A stretch of DNA of 39,366 nt from Lachnospiraceae bacterium (GCA_022792835.1 JAAWBT010000068.1:1-39366); one strand, 5' to 3'; positions 8,318 through 17,149 are shown, numbered from the stretch's first letter. Notes: generated by a model not told the origin, from the sequence alone. Program-made: numbers and translations.

Positions 8318-8389
8318 AGCGCGAGACGGGATTCGAACCCGCGACCCTCGCCTTGGCAAGGCGATACTCCACCACTGAGCCACTCGCGC
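8318..8389 (-). tRNA. tRNA-Gly (GCC)
   Basis: The minus strand folds into a cloverleaf. The acceptor stem GCGCGAG (from 8389) pairs with CTCGCGC, the T-loop GGTTCGAATCC is standard, and the anticodon loop TTGCCAA carries GCC, which reads Gly codons GGC and GGU. CCA is not encoded. Confidence 0.95.
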
Positions 8390-8429
8390 TTATTTTTTTC
8401 TGTTCGACTTTGTTCTGCGAACAAATAAT

Positions 8430-8458
8430 ATAATACTATGCAAAGCGGATTTTGTCAA
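8430..8458 (-). promoter_or_regulatory. Sigma-A promoter of tRNA-Gly
   Basis: On the minus strand TTGACA (8453-8458) and TATTAT (8430-8435) are 17 bases apart, about 40 bases upstream of the tRNA. The leader contains a small TTTGTTC/GAACAAA palindrome at 8409-8425. Confidence 0.65.
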
Positions 8459-8489
8459 TAGTTTTTTTTATTTTTATTGTCAGAATTTT

Positions 8490-9254
8490 CTAGGACAGCA
8501 AAACACTCATAAAATACTGACGGTTCCGCGTTTCTCTGGCTGAAAGATTCTCCTTTCTGGTGAATTCAATGTCTCTCCAGCACTCTTCCGCCGCAGCAGT
8601 AATATGATAAAGCATGATCCCCATATCAAAGTCGATCCGCTCTTCGTTTCCCCACAGAGGAAACGATTCTTTTCTGGAGAAGATATGAATTCTGTTCTGG
8701 TATACAAGGAACCGCCAGGGCTGCCTGTTGAATGCAGAGGGCGCCAATCTGGCAGCCTGCAGCATAAGTCTGGTCTCCTCAGTGGAATCTTCTTTGAACA
8801 CGCACAGCTCCTTTAAAGCCAATCGTTTCGCCCGGAAGGATTCCCGGTGCAGTTTTTCTGCCGCATAGCCAAAAGCCACCACCATAACCGCCTCCATGCC
8901 GGCCGGCCCATGGAGGCCCACAGTCTTCGCCATCCCCTGATAGCAGGTACCCACGCCGTGGCTCGTCATATAGAGTACAATCTGTTCCAGCAGATAGCCG
9001 GCGTTGATCATGGCATGCTCTCCCGGTTCCGCAAACAACACCATATAATAAGGGGCCTTCACGCAGAACATTCCCTTCACCCTGGCCTCCCCGTCCATGG
9101 CATTGAATAACTCCAGGGAATACTTGAGTTTTGGGACAAAGGGCTGAAGCCCCTGTTTAAACTTCCGCAGATTTCGAAAAAAGTCTTGAGGCAGGAGCTC
9201 CATCTTATAATGCCGTACCGATTTCCTGTTGTAGACCGCTTCATATAAGTTCAT
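8490..9254 (-). CDS. Nitroreductase family protein (TM1586-like)
   Basis: Predicted FMN-dependent oxidoreductase of 254 residues. It begins with the nitroreductase signature YEAVYNRKSVRHYKM, then continues through GYLLEQIVLYMTSHGVGTCY, which aligns with the flavin-binding core. A second half contains LQAARLAPSAFNRQPWRFLV, a repeat of the N-terminal nitroreductase motif seen in the duplicated TM1586 type. I chose ATG at 9254, preceded by GGAGGCGG, over an upstream ATG at 9272 that overlaps this ribosome binding site. The natural substrate is unknown. It stands alone, with no close co-oriented neighbour. Confidence 0.85.
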   Translation of the reverse strand: MNLYEAVYNRKSVRHYKMELLPQDFFRNLRKFKQGLQPFVPKLKYSLELFNAMDGEARVKGMFCVKAPYYMVLFAEPGEHAMINAGYLLEQIVLYMTSHGVGTCYQGMAKTVGLHGPAGMEAVMVVAFGYAAEKLHRESFRAKRLALKELCVFKEDSTEETRLMLQAARLAPSAFNRQPWRFLVYQNRIHIFSRKESFPLWGNEERIDFDMGIMLYHITAAAEECWRDIEFTRKENLSARETRNRQYFMSVLLS

Positions 9255-9392
9255 GTTCCCGCCTCCCTCCATTAGTCACAGCATACCATATTTTTCTGAA
9301 TCTGACACCGGAAAATAAAGAAATATTTTATTAACTTTTTCGTAATTTTCTCCAGCAGATGTATACAGGGGAATTTCCTCTGTTCCATCCCC

Positions 9393-11198
9393 TCAGGCCA
9401 GTAGTTCCTCAATCTCTGAAAGCGCCCGCTCAAAGACTTTCATGGCAGCCTTTACCGGTTCTTTTGTCCTCATGTCCACACCGGCGTCCGCCAAAAGATC
9501 AATGGGGTCTTTGCTGCATCCGCCCTTCAGGAAACCCATATAGGCTTCCACAGCTTCCTGTCCATCCTTTAAAATCCGTTCCGAGAGAGCCACTGCCGCT
9601 GAAAAGCCTGTCGCATACTGGTATACATAAAAAGGCGTGTAGAAATGGGGGATCCTCGCCCACTCCATGGCAATCTCCTCATCAATCACAATCCCATCCC
9701 CGAAATAAGCTTTATTCAGCCCTCTGTACAACTCACTGAGCACATCTGCCGTCAACACCTCTCCGGCCTGATTTTTCTCATGGACCAGTTTCTCGAATTC
9801 TGCAAACATAGTCTGTCGGAATACAGTTCCTTTAAAGCCGTCCAGAAAATGGTTCAGGATAAAAGCTCGTTCTCTCTTGCTTTCTGCATGCTCTAAAAGA
9901 TATCGGTTCAACAGACATTCATTGCAGGTGGATGCCACCTCCGCCACAAAAATTTTATACTGGGCATTGGTGAAAGTCTGATTCTTATTGGAAAAATAGG
10001 AATGCATGGCGTGGCCCATCTCATGGGCCAGAGTAAACACATTGTCCAAGTTCCCCTGATAAGACATCAGCACATAGGGATGAACCCCATAAGGGCCGCT
10101 GCAGTAGGCCCCGCTCCGCTTTCCCTCATTTTCCATAAAGTCAATCCAGCGCCCGCCAAGCCCTTCTTGAAAAGCTGCCAGATACTCTTCTCCCATAGGC
10201 TGTAAAGCCTTCTGGATGGTCTCTTTCGCCTCCTCGTAGGAAATATGCAGGCTGCTTTCTGGTACAATCGGCGTATAGAGATCGTACATGTGAAGCTCAT
10301 CCACCTGAAGCATTTTCTTCCGGAGAGCCACATAGCGGAACATAAGCGGCATGGATTCCCAGACTGTGTCGATCAAGGTGTCATAAACTGCTTCCGGCAC
10401 AGCTGCATCCGCCAGATAATAAGCTCTGGCAGAAGGATAATTCCTGGTCTTCGCGTAAAAATAAGCCTGCTTCACATTGGTCTGGAAGGCTGCCGCCAAG
10501 GTGTTTTTATGTCGTCCAAACGTCGCGTACATGGCCTGAAATGCCTCCCGGCGCACGCTTCTTGTCCGACTTTCCAAAAAAGTCACATACCGGCCATGAG
10601 TCAGCTCCACCTCTTCCCCCTTTTCATTTTTAATCATGGGGAATTTCGTGTCTGCATTGTTAAACATTTTAAAGATCTGGGAAGGGCCGCCTGTCACCTC
10701 TGACACATCAGCCAAAAGCTTTTCCACTTCCAAGCTTCTTACATGCTCCCGCTCCCTGATGATCAGATCCAGTGCCCTCTCAAACTCCCCTGTGCCTGCT
10801 CCTTCTTTCCGAATGGCCGAAAGCGTTTCTTCTGGAATTGCAAGAATCTCGGAAGGAATAAAGGAAGAGGCTGCCGAAGCCTCGCTGTACAGGCTGGACG
10901 CCCGTCCCACAAGTTTCTGATAGACCGGGTTTCCTGTGTCCACATCTGATCTTAAATGGGCATAACCGTAGATCCGATCCAGCTCCATCCCGATCTGTTC
11001 GTCAAATGCAAGGCATCCGTAAAGCATTTCGGCTGAATCACCGAGATGCCCCTGAAACTGCTCATAGGAAGAAAGCCTCTCCTTTACCCGGCGAAAGGCC
11101 TGTTCCCAGGCTTCGTCAGAAGGAAAAATATCTTCTGTCGCCCAGGTGTGTTCCCTGGGCACGTCCGCTCTCTTTCTGATTATATTCCCATGTTCCAT
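9393..11198 (-). CDS. pepF: Oligoendopeptidase F
   Basis: Cytosolic M3-family zinc metallopeptidase of 601 residues that degrades short oligopeptides. The zinc motif HEMGH is at 392-396 in the context LAHEMGHAMHSYFS, and the downstream Glu ligand region (EVASTCNE) is present. The length and the N-terminal helical domain are typical of PepF. Its start lies three bases after the stop of the transporter gene that precedes it, so the two are probably cotranscribed from the promoter at 12134-12163. No clear terminator follows. Confidence 0.95.
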   Translation of the reverse strand: MEHGNIIRKRADVPREHTWATEDIFPSDEAWEQAFRRVKERLSSYEQFQGHLGDSAEMLYGCLAFDEQIGMELDRIYGYAHLRSDVDTGNPVYQKLVGRASSLYSEASAASSFIPSEILAIPEETLSAIRKEGAGTGEFERALDLIIREREHVRSLEVEKLLADVSEVTGGPSQIFKMFNNADTKFPMIKNEKGEEVELTHGRYVTFLESRTRSVRREAFQAMYATFGRHKNTLAAAFQTNVKQAYFYAKTRNYPSARAYYLADAAVPEAVYDTLIDTVWESMPLMFRYVALRKKMLQVDELHMYDLYTPIVPESSLHISYEEAKETIQKALQPMGEEYLAAFQEGLGGRWIDFMENEGKRSGAYCSGPYGVHPYVLMSYQGNLDNVFTLAHEMGHAMHSYFSNKNQTFTNAQYKIFVAEVASTCNECLLNRYLLEHAESKRERAFILNHFLDGFKGTVFRQTMFAEFEKLVHEKNQAGEVLTADVLSELYRGLNKAYFGDGIVIDEEIAMEWARIPHFYTPFYVYQYATGFSAAVALSERILKDGQEAVEAYMGFLKGGCSKDPIDLLADAGVDMRTKEPVKAAMKVFERALSEIEELLA

Positions 11199-11201
11199 AG
11201 G

Positions 11202-12098
11202 TTATTCCCTCCTTCTTTTTAAAAATGAGAATTTTGTCTCTGCCATGGTGATCGCCGCAAAGATCAGTACACACCCTGCCGTCATCCGGATTGTCAGATA
11301 TTCCTTCAGAAATAAAATGGAACAGAGGACACCGAACACTGATTCCAGAGAAAGGAACAGGGAAGCTGAAGTGGGCGTTGTGTATTTCTGACACACATTC
11401 TGCAAAAGGAACGCAATCATGGTGCTCCCAAACCCTAGATACAACATTCCTGACAGATGCTTCCAGGAAAAAACTGCCATGGGAAAACCGCCGTCAAAAA
11501 GCGGAGCCGCAATCCAGGAGATGGCTGCCGCCGTTCCGATCTGAAGAATCGTCAGGATGATGGGATCATGGGTTTTTGTGTATTTATCAATGTAGATCAT
11601 ATGGAAGGCATAGCCAAATCCACAGACAATGGTCAGGATGTCGCCGAGATTGACGGTCATATCCCCCTGAAGGGACAAAAGGCCGATCCCTGTGACCGCC
11701 AGAAAAGCTGCCCCTATGCAGGAGCCATCCGGCCTCTTCCTGTTGATTCCCCAGTGAAGGAAGGGTACGATCACCACATAAATGGTAGTCAGGAAGGCAT
11801 TCTTCCCGGCAGTCGTGTACTGAATCCCCACTGTCTGAAAGAAATAGCTGATAAACAGCCAGAATCCCAGGAAACTTCCGCAGATGAGGTCACTCCTTGT
11901 AATCTTCGGAAGCTTTTTATAAAACACCAGAGAAAGCCCCACAAATGCTATTGTAAACCGAAAGGCCAGCATATATACCGGCGGCACACTGTCCACCGAA
12001 TCTTTTACCACCACAAAAGCAAAGCCCCAGATCAGAGCCGTAAACGCCATCCCCAGATTGGCGATCCATATGATATTTTTCTTTCCTGTATGATTCAT
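11202..12098 (-). CDS. EamA-family (DMT) transporter
   Basis: Inner-membrane permease of 298 residues with about ten hydrophobic segments arranged as two EamA repeats. The first begins LGMAFTALIWGFAFVVVKDS and the second is around GFGYAFHMIYIDKYTKTHD. The family exports amino acids, metabolites or drugs; the substrate here cannot be told. The C-terminus is basic (KFSFLKRRRE), as expected for a cytoplasmic tail. It is the first gene of a two-gene unit with pepF, which may suggest export or balance of amino acids from peptide breakdown, but that is inference. Confidence 0.88.
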   Translation of the reverse strand: MNHTGKKNIIWIANLGMAFTALIWGFAFVVVKDSVDSVPPVYMLAFRFTIAFVGLSLVFYKKLPKITRSDLICGSFLGFWLFISYFFQTVGIQYTTAGKNAFLTTIYVVIVPFLHWGINRKRPDGSCIGAAFLAVTGIGLLSLQGDMTVNLGDILTIVCGFGYAFHMIYIDKYTKTHDPIILTILQIGTAAAISWIAAPLFDGGFPMAVFSWKHLSGMLYLGFGSTMIAFLLQNVCQKYTTPTSASLFLSLESVFGVLCSILFLKEYLTIRMTAGCVLIFAAITMAETKFSFLKRRRE

Positions 12099-12133
12099 GA
12101 AATTTTTCCGCCTTTTTGCTGATACTGAATGTG

Positions 12134-12163
12134 ATTATAGCTTTCTCCTTATCTTTTTGTCAA
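12134..12163 (-). promoter_or_regulatory. Sigma-A promoter of EamA-pepF
   Basis: On the minus strand TTGACA (12158-12163) and TATAAT (12134-12139), both perfect hexamers, are 18 bases apart and about 35 bases upstream of the transporter start. Confidence 0.65.
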
Positions 12164-12236
12164 TGTCCCATAAGAAATTTCCCTTTCCAAACTGCCTCTG
12201 TCTGTGCTACACTTATCCCAAAAGGAAGGAATAGTC

Positions 12237-13157
12237 ATGTCAAATCATATTTATCACAAATTGTCTCAGACTGCCCTCGCCCAGATCAGCGCGCTCCACG
12301 ATGTCTGTGTGAACAAAAAGAAGCCCGGACCTTCTCTTCTGGGACTTGTTCTTCCAAAAGCAGATGTTTCAGAGGACGATACCTTTTATGCCTTATATTA
12401 TATAGAAGAAACCACTGTCAGTTTTCTCTCCTGTTTCTGCCCGGACGGCATGACCGCCGAAATTTCCGGTTTTACCCACCCGGATTTTCGGAACCGTGGT
12501 TTTTTTTCCTGCCTTTTGAAAGAAGCCCAAAAAGAGGCTCAAAGCCTCTTTGGGGATGTAATTTTTTGTTTTCAATGTCTGTCCTCTGACCCGGATACAG
12601 CCGCATTCTGCAAAGCCAGAAGACTCACATTCTCCCGCGCGGAATGTATGATGGAATGGCGGCGGGAATCCTCAGCACAAAAAGTACCTTTTGCCTCTCA
12701 TTCCGCTGTCCGTCTCCTTCCCACTTCCGATTTGACACTATTGACAAGGCTCCACGGGAAAGCCTTTGGCTGTCCCATGGAGCTTTGCACAGATTATATG
12801 TCCGCCATTTTAGAAGATCCCGGCACAAGTTCCTACCGGATCCTGGCGGGCAAAAAGACCGTAGGACTCTTACATCTGACTTTTCTCAGAACAGACGGCC
12901 AGAAAGAAGAAACTGTTTACCTGATGGGCCTTGGCGTCCTTCCAAAATTTCGCAGATCCGGTTTCGCTAAAGCCGCATTGTGGACCGTATTTTCCCGTCT
13001 CCCAGAACATTCCAGGCTCACATTGCAGGTTTCAACCTCCAATGTGGCGGCTTTTCGGCTTTACGAGAAAATGGGACTTCAGATCTCTTCCAGGCTGGAT
13101 TACTTTTCCGTTACCCAAACGCTGCCTGGAACCACACAGAAAACAGGAATTTCTTAA
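12237..13157 (+). CDS. Tandem GNAT acetyltransferase
   Basis: Predicted acetyl-CoA-dependent N-acetyltransferase of 306 residues with two GNAT-like halves. The first (about 70-120) has ISGFTHPDFRNRGFFSCLL, a motif-A-like pattern. The second (about 220-295) has the fuller VLPKFRRSGFAKAALW followed by STSNVAAFRLYEKMGL. The second half therefore looks catalytically intact and the first less so. I chose ATG at 12237 because AAGGAAGG lies seven bases upstream; the longer frame begins with an unsupported GTG at 12204. The substrate is unknown. It is divergent from the EamA-pepF unit, and its stop codon lies within the 3' tail of the HicAB terminator. Confidence 0.85.
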   Translation: MSNHIYHKLSQTALAQISALHDVCVNKKKPGPSLLGLVLPKADVSEDDTFYALYYIEETTVSFLSCFCPDGMTAEISGFTHPDFRNRGFFSCLLKEAQKEAQSLFGDVIFCFQCLSSDPDTAAFCKARRLTFSRAECMMEWRRESSAQKVPFASHSAVRLLPTSDLTLLTRLHGKAFGCPMELCTDYMSAILEDPGTSSYRILAGKKTVGLLHLTFLRTDGQKEETVYLMGLGVLPKFRRSGFAKAALWTVFSRLPEHSRLTLQVSTSNVAAFRLYEKMGLQISSRLDYFSVTQTLPGTTQKTGIS

Positions 13158-13183
13158 AAAGGCACCTGGAATCTACAGGTGCC
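13156..13183 (-). terminator. Terminator of the HicA/HicB-Panacea unit
   Basis: GGCACCTG (13161-13168) pairs perfectly with CAGGTGCC (13176-13183) around a seven-base loop. On the minus strand five T residues follow (13160-13156). The end overlaps the stop codon of the convergent GNAT gene. Confidence 0.75.
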
Positions 13184-13199
13184 TGACTCAAAACATAAC

Positions 13200-13832
13200 T
13201 CAATTGTGATAATACTCCATCATAAGGCTTTCCGCTATATCCCTATTATCTCGCTCTCCATCTTTCAGACTCCCCCTCGTCTCCCTCCATGGTTTTTCCT
13301 GATGGGTATATTCCCGTAACGTATCGCCATTTTCATTACCATATGTGCTGATCACATGATCCATGTGTCTTTTTTCTGATTCCGAAAAATTATGAATCAA
13401 TGGATAGTCGTATTTTCTTACGATTCTTTTCGACCTGTGAGTATCGAACAAGCGTTTATTTACTGGCCCATTGGCATAGTCTTTGAAGCTGTCATGAATA
13501 AATACTGTTTTATAAATCCCAAGACACCATGCCTGACAGTAATAAACTAGCTTCTGCACCATCCATGTATCAATGGCCTCCAGTTTATCAAGGATATAGG
13601 CCGCTACGTCAATAGAAGTCGGATCAGTAGACTCCATCACAGAAAAATCTTCTGATGGTATATCATGTCCAATCTCTTTCGCAAAACTAATCCATTCCGC
13701 AATCATAATATCCGCATTTTTCAGTGATTCTTCAATGGTATCTCCATCTGCCATACAGCCAGGAAGCGAAGGTACATTTGTAATATAGGCAGCATCATCT
13801 TTACTCCAATAAAACATTTTATTGTATGCCAT
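13200..13832 (-). CDS. HicB-Panacea (DUF4065) fusion antitoxin
   Basis: Predicted antitoxin of 210 residues with two domains. Residues 6-60 are HicB-like (YWSKDDAAYITNVPSLPGC, then TIEESLKNADIMIAEWI), which in known systems binds and blocks HicA. Residues about 74-205 match the Panacea/DUF4065 fold: VQKLVYYCQAWCLGIY at 92-107, NGPV at 121-124 and THQEKPW at 176-182. Panacea domains are known promiscuous antitoxin domains. Usual HicB proteins instead carry a C-terminal helix-turn-helix or ribbon-helix-helix domain, which is missing here. I chose ATG at 13832, eight bases after AAGGAGG. It overlaps hicA by 14 bases, so translation is probably coupled. Autoregulation is uncertain because no standard DNA-binding domain is visible. 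Confidence 0.85.
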   Translation of the reverse strand: MAYNKMFYWSKDDAAYITNVPSLPGCMADGDTIEESLKNADIMIAEWISFAKEIGHDIPSEDFSVMESTDPTSIDVAAYILDKLEAIDTWMVQKLVYYCQAWCLGIYKTVFIHDSFKDYANGPVNKRLFDTHRSKRIVRKYDYPLIHNFSESEKRHMDHVISTYGNENGDTLREYTHQEKPWRETRGSLKDGERDNRDIAESLMMEYYHN

Positions 13833-14094
13833 CGTCATTTCCTCCTTCACCAAGTCTATATTTGCTGACAATATTTCTGATTCCCTTTACCTGATAAGGC
13901 TTAATTTTACCATTTTTAGGCTGAATATTAATCAATTCTGGAATGTTATCTACACTATACTGAATATGAGACCCTTTCGTTCTTCTGTGTGTTGCCCCAA
14001 TCTTTGAAAGAAAAAACTCCATGTCCTCTTCTGATATGTTTTTATCAGACCTTCCAGACATAATATCCTCTCGTATCTTTCTGTATCGTTTCAT
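13819..14094 (-). CDS. hicA: HicA-type mRNA interferase toxin
   Basis: Predicted RNA-cleaving toxin of 91 residues with the double-stranded RNA-binding-like HicA fold. The core RRTKGSHIQY contains the expected catalytic His43, followed by ELINIQPKNGKIKPYQVKGI, a typical strand-helix end. I chose ATG at 14094 (MKRYRKIRED) because family members start with an equivalent helix, and an in-frame ATG at 14133 overlaps the -10 region and so lies upstream of the predicted transcription start. GAGAGAG lies about ten bases upstream. The toxin gene comes first and the antitoxin second, as in many HicAB loci. Confidence 0.85.
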   Translation of the reverse strand: MKRYRKIREDIMSGRSDKNISEEDMEFFLSKIGATHRRTKGSHIQYSVDNIPELINIQPKNGKIKPYQVKGIRNIVSKYRLGEGGNDDGIQ

Positions 14095-14135
14095 CCTGAT
14101 AACTCTCTCTTCCCCCAATATTCCCTCTGTCATTT

Positions 14136-14164
14136 AGTATATGCCTTTTTTTATAATCCGTCAA
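14136..14164 (-). promoter_or_regulatory. Sigma-A promoter of the hicA locus
   Basis: On the minus strand TTGACG (14159-14164) and TATACT (14136-14141) are 17 bases apart. The predicted start near 14129 gives a leader of about 35 bases before hicA. Confidence 0.6.
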
Positions 14165-14191
14165 TCTTTCAAAAAAATCCTCCCGCCTCAT

Positions 14192-15676
14192 TTAAAACAA
14201 ATGCATCGTCTCATACAGCCTTTTAAACTTTTCATACTTTCTTTTGTAATACTCTGTTTTGGAAGTATCCGGCGTAAACACCTTGGCGATGCGGACGATT
14301 CGTCTCACAGCTTCTTCCATAGAACCATAGGCGCCGTCGCCCACAGCGGAAAGGGCCATACACCCTAAAGTCCCCGTCTCTTCTGACTGGACAGTCACCA
14401 CTTCCATTCCGAAAATATCTGCCCGCATCTGAAGGGTGAGGTCAGACCTGGCCCCGCCGCCGGTACAGATCATTTTTCGAATGTCCACTCCCAGTTTTTT
14501 CACCAGATCATAAGAAAGCTTCATCTGAAAGGCCATTCCCTCCAGGACTGCCAGATAAATCTCTTCTGGCTTCGTGTGGATTGTAAGCCCGGTAATCGTC
14601 CCGGAGACATTACAGTTGATATCCGGGTTCCCGGAAGAGCCAAACTGGGGAAGCACCAGAAGCTCCGTCGTAAGCCCACTGATGCGGCTGTCCATGTGGG
14701 CAAAAAAATTCTCACCTCTCGCCTCACATTCCGCCGCAATCTTGGCCAAAACAGTATCCCGGCACCAGTTTTTCAGAATACCGCAGGTGGTGACTTCCAG
14801 ACTGGTCAGATACTGATTTCCCAGTACATAAGGGACACAGGTAAAATCATGGTCAATCATATATCTGGGATCGCCCATGTCCGGAAGGATGAGAAACATA
14901 AACTCGCAGGTTCCCATACCGCATTCCCCCACCTTAGGGTCATTGAGGCCGCTCCCAAAAGCCGCGCAACTCTGGTCATGGCCTCCTACCACCACTTTCA
15001 TTTCTGCAGACAGATGAAGTTCCTCTGCCATCTCTTCTGTGATGAGCCCGATCACAGTCCCGGCCCTCCCCGGCCTTGACATCTGTTCCGGACGGATTCC
15101 TGCCAGGCCAAGCAGCTCTTCATTCCACTCTTTTTTATGAATATCAAAAGCCATACTTCTGGAAGCGGAGGAATCACTTACCATCCGTTTTCCAGTCAGC
15201 AGATATCCCACGTAATCCTCGTAGAAAAAGATATGGACCGCCTTCTTGATGGCGTCCGTGTTTCGATTCATCCAGATATACTTGGGCAGGCCGTACATCT
15301 CGCTGGCTGGAAGCCCAGTGATCTCCATGATCCACTCGCTGCCCTTCTCCCGAATCAGCTCCTGGCATTCTTCTCCTCCTCGCTTATCCCCCGTCACCAT
15401 GGAACGGCCAAGACTCTTTCCATCCTTGTCCATACAAATAATGGATTCTCCCAAAGAGGCCACTGCCAGGGCGGCAATTTTCTCCGGGCAGTCCTCCCCA
15501 ACCCGCTTTAATACCTTAAGAACCTTCGCCCGCACCTCGTCAGGATCAATCTCCCGGTATCCATCCTCTCCGTATTCTCGGTAAGTCTCAGCTGCCTGAA
15601 AGATCACGTTTCCCTCCACACCATACACCACGATTTTACAGCCGCTTGTCCCCACATCTAATCCCGCATAAGCCAT
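14192..15676 (-). CDS. FGGY-family carbohydrate kinase
   Basis: Cytosolic ATP-dependent sugar kinase of 494 residues in the xylulokinase/gluconate kinase superfamily. The N-terminal GLDVGTSGCKIVVYG is the phosphate-1 loop, VVGGHDQSCAAFGSG contains the catalytic Asp, and ICTGGGARSDLTLQMRADI is the second ATP-binding motif near the C-terminus. The length is normal for the family. The sugar cannot be assigned; xylulose, other pentuloses or polyols are possible. It lies after the LivK operon but is separated by a terminator and has its own promoter, so it is functionally linked only by proximity and orientation. Confidence 0.88.
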   Translation of the reverse strand: MAYAGLDVGTSGCKIVVYGVEGNVIFQAAETYREYGEDGYREIDPDEVRAKVLKVLKRVGEDCPEKIAALAVASLGESIICMDKDGKSLGRSMVTGDKRGGEECQELIREKGSEWIMEITGLPASEMYGLPKYIWMNRNTDAIKKAVHIFFYEDYVGYLLTGKRMVSDSSASRSMAFDIHKKEWNEELLGLAGIRPEQMSRPGRAGTVIGLITEEMAEELHLSAEMKVVVGGHDQSCAAFGSGLNDPKVGECGMGTCEFMFLILPDMGDPRYMIDHDFTCVPYVLGNQYLTSLEVTTCGILKNWCRDTVLAKIAAECEARGENFFAHMDSRISGLTTELLVLPQFGSSGNPDINCNVSGTITGLTIHTKPEEIYLAVLEGMAFQMKLSYDLVKKLGVDIRKMICTGGGARSDLTLQMRADIFGMEVVTVQSEETGTLGCMALSAVGDGAYGSMEEAVRRIVRIAKVFTPDTSKTEYYKRKYEKFKRLYETMHLF

Positions 15677-15711
15677 ATCGTTTCCCTCCCATTACTGCCC
15701 ATTTTTCCTTT

Positions 15712-15741
15712 ATAGTACCATTTTCTGACTGTGGTTGGCAA
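15712..15741 (-). promoter_or_regulatory. Candidate promoter of the FGGY kinase
   Basis: On the minus strand TTGCCA (15736-15741) and TACTAT (15712-15717) are 18 bases apart, downstream of the livK terminator. It is about 35 bases from the kinase start codon. Confidence 0.4.
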
Positions 15742-15788
15742 GAAACTCTTGATGACAGGAGGAAAAATGCAGAGAGCTATAAAAATAC

Positions 15789-15814
15789 AAAATCCCGGCT
15801 TTTGCCGGGATTTT
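15789..15814 (-). terminator. Terminator of the liv operon
   Basis: AAAATCCCGGC (15789-15799) pairs perfectly with GCCGGGATTTT (15804-15814) around a four-base loop. It lies just after livK in the direction of transcription and has T residues in the descending arm. Confidence 0.8.
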
Positions 15815-15872
15815 ATCTACAGTCTGGAGGGATCGCTTAGAAAATTATTGTAATTCAGAATGTCCTCTATAA

Positions 15873-17111
15873 TTAATCGACATTTCCTGTGTAATCCGGG
15901 TTCACAGTCCTGTAGGGAACAAACTGGCCATCCTTGATTGTGACGACGCCCATGGGCTTATCCGGATCTCCATCTGTAACCTCATAGGAACCGCAAAGTC
16001 CTTCCACAGTACAATTCCGCATATACTCTGCAATCGCAGCGCGGTCCGGGCCGCAGGCTGTGAGAGCGTCCACAAAGCATGTAATACCGTCATACATGTT
16101 CAGCACATGGGAATTGATAGATTCAACATTATATTCCTTCATAAAACCTTCGGAAAATTCCTTCAGCTGCGGGGTATCTGCATCCAGATCCAGGGCAGTC
16201 ATAATCAGAGTCCCGTCTCCCTCAGTGCCTACGATATCCAAAAGCCCTTGCTGCTGCGCTGCGCCAAAGGTCATAACCGGAGCTTCGATTTCCAGATTTT
16301 TTGCCTGGAGGATAATAGAAGCCACGTCAGAATATCCTCCGTATACCACCAGGACTTCCGGATTCAGCGCTTTTGCGTTGGTCAGAAGCGCGTTAAAGTC
16401 TTTCTGTTCCTTTTCATAAGATTCTGCCGACAGGACACTGCCTCCCAGTTCCTCAAAGAACTCCTGGAAATAGTCCTTGCTGCTGTTACCCGCATCATCA
16501 TTTAAATACAGGAAAACAACATTCTTTGCGCCATAAAAATTATACATGAACTTCGCATAAAACCTCTGCTGGATTTCTGATGTATTGCATCCGCGTACCA
16601 TGTATTCTCCCAGGCTCGTAAAGTCCTCATGAGAAGAGGAAGGGGCAAATAAAGTAATCCCCGACTCTATAAAAGTAGGAGCGGCCGCAATGGCGCAAGT
16701 TGATGAAAAGGGACCGAAGCAGGCCAGATACTCGTCATTTTCAGCAACTAAGGACGCAACCGTAACACTCTCCTTTGAGTCGCCCTTGTCATCGTAAAAA
16801 TCACACTCTATCATATGGCCGTTGATTCCGCCGGCGGCATTGATTTCTGCCAGCTTATATTCAATGGCATTTTTGTAGGACTTGCCATGCTCCTCCGCGC
16901 TTCCTGTCAAAGGCGCAATACATGCAATTTTATATGGGCTGTTATCTCCTTCTTTCTGCTCCTCCTTCGCTTCCTCTTTCTCCCCTTTCTGGGATTCCGC
17001 AGCCGCTTTGCTCTCCGCGGCAGACGTTTCCTCCGGTTTGTCCTTCCCACAACCTGCAATGAGCGTCGTAATAAGGACAGTCACAAGAATAAATGACCAA
17101 AACTTTTTCAT
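15873..17111 (-). CDS. Branched-chain-type ABC transporter substrate-binding lipoprotein
   Basis: Extracytoplasmic solute-binding protein of 412 residues of the LivJ/LivK type (periplasmic-binding-protein fold I). The signal peptide ends with the lipobox LIAGC, so Cys21 is predicted to be lipid-anchored. A Glu/Lys-rich linker (about 25-55) follows, then IACIAPLTGSAEEHGKSYKN, which is the classic start of the domain, and INAAGGINGHMIE. Ligands of this family range from branched-chain amino acids to amides, urea and aromatic compounds, so the substrate is not fixed. ATG at 17111 follows AGGAGAA. It is the last gene of the operon; a hairpin at 17150-17166 may protect or boost its mRNA. Confidence 0.92.
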   Translation of the reverse strand: MKKFWSFILVTVLITTLIAGCGKDKPEETSAAESKAAAESQKGEKEEAKEEQKEGDNSPYKIACIAPLTGSAEEHGKSYKNAIEYKLAEINAAGGINGHMIECDFYDDKGDSKESVTVASLVAENDEYLACFGPFSSTCAIAAAPTFIESGITLFAPSSSHEDFTSLGEYMVRGCNTSEIQQRFYAKFMYNFYGAKNVVFLYLNDDAGNSSKDYFQEFFEELGGSVLSAESYEKEQKDFNALLTNAKALNPEVLVVYGGYSDVASIILQAKNLEIEAPVMTFGAAQQQGLLDIVGTEGDGTLIMTALDLDADTPQLKEFSEGFMKEYNVESINSHVLNMYDGITCFVDALTACGPDRAAIAEYMRNCTVEGLCGSYEVTDGDPDKPMGVVTIKDGQFVPYRTVNPDYTGNVD

Positions 17112-17149
17112 TGTTACAGTTCTCCTTTCTGCTGCAATATTATTTTTCC

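Noticed and set aside
8409..8425. TTTGTTC/GAACAAA palindrome as a LexA (SOS) box
   Set aside because: The spacing between GTTC and GAAC is wrong for the Bacillus-type GAAC-N4-GTTC site, and it lies in a tRNA leader. A chance small palindrome is more likely.
9366..9384. Imperfect palindrome after pepF as a terminator
   Set aside because: The stem is short with a mismatch, and no T-run follows on the minus strand.
14095..14133. In-frame ATG at 14133 as the hicA start
   Set aside because: It lies at the -10 box of a good promoter, upstream of the likely transcript start, and has no ribosome binding site. The ATG at 14094 also fits the family's N-terminus.
14192..15676. Calling the FGGY kinase xylB
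   Set aside because: FGGY members with very different sugars look alike, and no xylose or xylulose genes are nearby.
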